Below are positions 32,145 through 32,801 of a DNA stretch of 32,801 bases, piece after piece; positions within the stretch are counted from its first letter, which is position 1; every line of letters begins with the position of its first letter. Origin of the DNA: MAG-120531 sp029242825 (GTDB taxonomy: Bacteria > Bacteroidota > Bacteroidia > Flavobacteriales > Flavobacteriaceae). The notes beneath the pieces were generated by a model, which was not told the origin of the DNA, made no database searches, and saw nothing but the letters and a program-made list of their open reading frames with translations. The translations under genes were made by a program, and so were the position numbers. The stretch spans positions 1 to 32,801 of the forward strand of contig JAQWTF010000089.1 in assembly GCA_029242825.1 (NCBI GenBank), read 5' to 3'.

Positions 32145-32801
32145 CTATAAGCGCTCCATGAGCTTAGTGAATAGGGTGATCATTTTGGGTTCTGTGGCCC
32201 CAGCTATGCCAATAATCTCCGCAATATCTACCGGTTTTAAATGCTCAGGATCGCATTCATCCGTGAGTACTGAAATAGCTGCTACAGGAAGTTTTAAATG
32301 ATTGGCAACAATCACTTCTGGGACTGTGGACATGCCCACCGCGTCTGCCCCTAAAATTTTTAACATGCGGTATTCTGCCCTTGTTTCTAACTGAGGTCCT
32401 ACTACAGCAGCATAGACTCCTTCCTGAAGTGCTATGTTTTCTTCTTTGGCTATCTCTTTTATGATTTTACTCAAGCTTGCGTCATAGGGTGCGCTCATGT
32501 CTGCAAAGCGCTCCCCAAAATCTCCCACATTTTTAAAGGCTAGGGGAGAACCGCCCTGAAGGTTTAAGTGGTCTTCTATGAGCATCATCTCGCCTTTTTT
32601 ATAGTTGAGGTTAATAGCGCCTGAGGCGTTAGAGATTAGTAAATGTTTAATGCCCAATCCGTGCATAACCCTTATGGGGTAAGTGACGTCTAATAAGTCG
32701 TAGCCTTCATAAATGTGAAACCTGCCTTGCATGACCACTACTTTTTTTCCCCCAAGGGTTCCGAATAGTAATTTTCCCGAGTGAAACTCTACGGTGGCAA
32801 G
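32145..32801 (-). CDS. Purine nucleoside phosphorylase, trimeric PNP-I family (partial, cut by right edge)
   Basis: The last 218 codons are present and the N-terminus lies beyond the right edge. The frame is open through the edge and reads LATVEFHSGKLLFGTLGGKK before MQGRFHIYEGY, the conserved phosphate and sugar-binding region of PNP-I. ISNASGAINLNYKKGEMMLI and GVYAAVVGPQLETRAEYRM (ribose- and base-site Glu) follow. The base-recognition loop reads VLTDECDP, with Asp where mammalian and mycobacterial PNPs have Asn (T-N). The enzyme cleaves purine nucleosides with phosphate in salvage. The Asp may broaden base specificity; 5'-methylthioadenosine phosphorylase is the alternative but the other motifs favour PNP. 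Confidence 0.9.
   Translation of the reverse strand, partial: LATVEFHSGKLLFGTLGGKKVVVMQGRFHIYEGYDLLDVTYPIRVMHGLGIKHLLISNASGAINLNYKKGEMMLIEDHLNLQGGSPLAFKNVGDFGERFADMSAPYDASLSKIIKEIAKEENIALQEGVYAAVVGPQLETRAEYRMLKILGADAVGMSTVPEVIVANHLKLPVAAISVLTDECDPEHLKPVDIAEIIGIAGATEPKMITLFTKLMERL

Overview
The window looks like a stretch of chromosome from a (probably marine) member of the Flavobacteriia, phylum Bacteroidetes. The grounds are: an adjacent SusC/SusD outer-membrane pair; starts preceded by A/T-rich leaders without Shine-Dalgarno sequences; several copies of the Bacteroidetes -7 promoter element TAnnTTTG; a Bacteroidetes-type arginine cluster with a succinylornithine-type transcarbamylase; and mevalonate-pathway genes, which are usual in Flavobacteriia. 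The DNA is moderately AT-rich and gene-dense. No insertion sequences, phage genes, tRNA, rRNA or CRISPR arrays were seen.

Layout. (1) 1-9882: an alpha-glucan (maltodextrin) locus. susC and a susD cut by the left edge run leftwards. A divergent LacI-family regulator runs rightwards, followed by beta-phosphoglucomutase, a GH65 maltose-phosphorylase-type enzyme, a lipoprotein GDPD phosphodiesterase and a BaiN/HI0933-type flavoprotein, the last three chained by start/stop overlaps. A near-palindromic LacI-type operator lies in the divergent region. (2) 9875-10348: tspO, overlapping the flavoprotein tail to tail. (3) 10469-14504: mvaD, a mevalonate kinase-type GHMP kinase, a UbiA-type prenyltransferase and an RluB-type pseudouridine synthase, closed by a strong bidirectional terminator at 14523-14560. 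(4) 14586-23848 (minus): a nearly complete arginine operon in the order GNAT, argG, argC, proC, argD, argF', argB, argE-type deacylase, argH. (5) 24122-27862 (minus): three packed glycosyltransferase genes. (6) 28059-31030 (minus): a membrane polyferredoxin and an FAD/NAD(P)H oxidoreductase overlapping by 4 bases. (7) 31125-32135 (plus): a secreted GH113-like glycosidase, then a purine nucleoside phosphorylase (minus) cut by the right edge.

How the genes fit together. Region 1 would bind malto-oligosaccharides at the surface, phosphorolyse maltose in the cytoplasm and convert beta-glucose-1-phosphate to glucose-6-phosphate under LacI-type control. Region 4 would make arginine from glutamate, probably through N-succinyl rather than N-acetyl intermediates. 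Regions 5 and 7 may build and trim a mannan- or glucan-like surface polysaccharide.

The most striking signal is upstream of the arginine operon. An 11-codon reading frame on the minus strand (23968-23933) encodes MVVPAPRRRRP, with four consecutive arginine codons just before the stop. It lies 84 bases before the first gene of the arginine operon and about 90 bases after a good -7 promoter element. This looks like a leader peptide that could sense arginyl-tRNA. A second unusual signal is three 50-base tandem repeats (18721-18870), apparently decayed copies of the 3' end of argD placed between argD and argF'.
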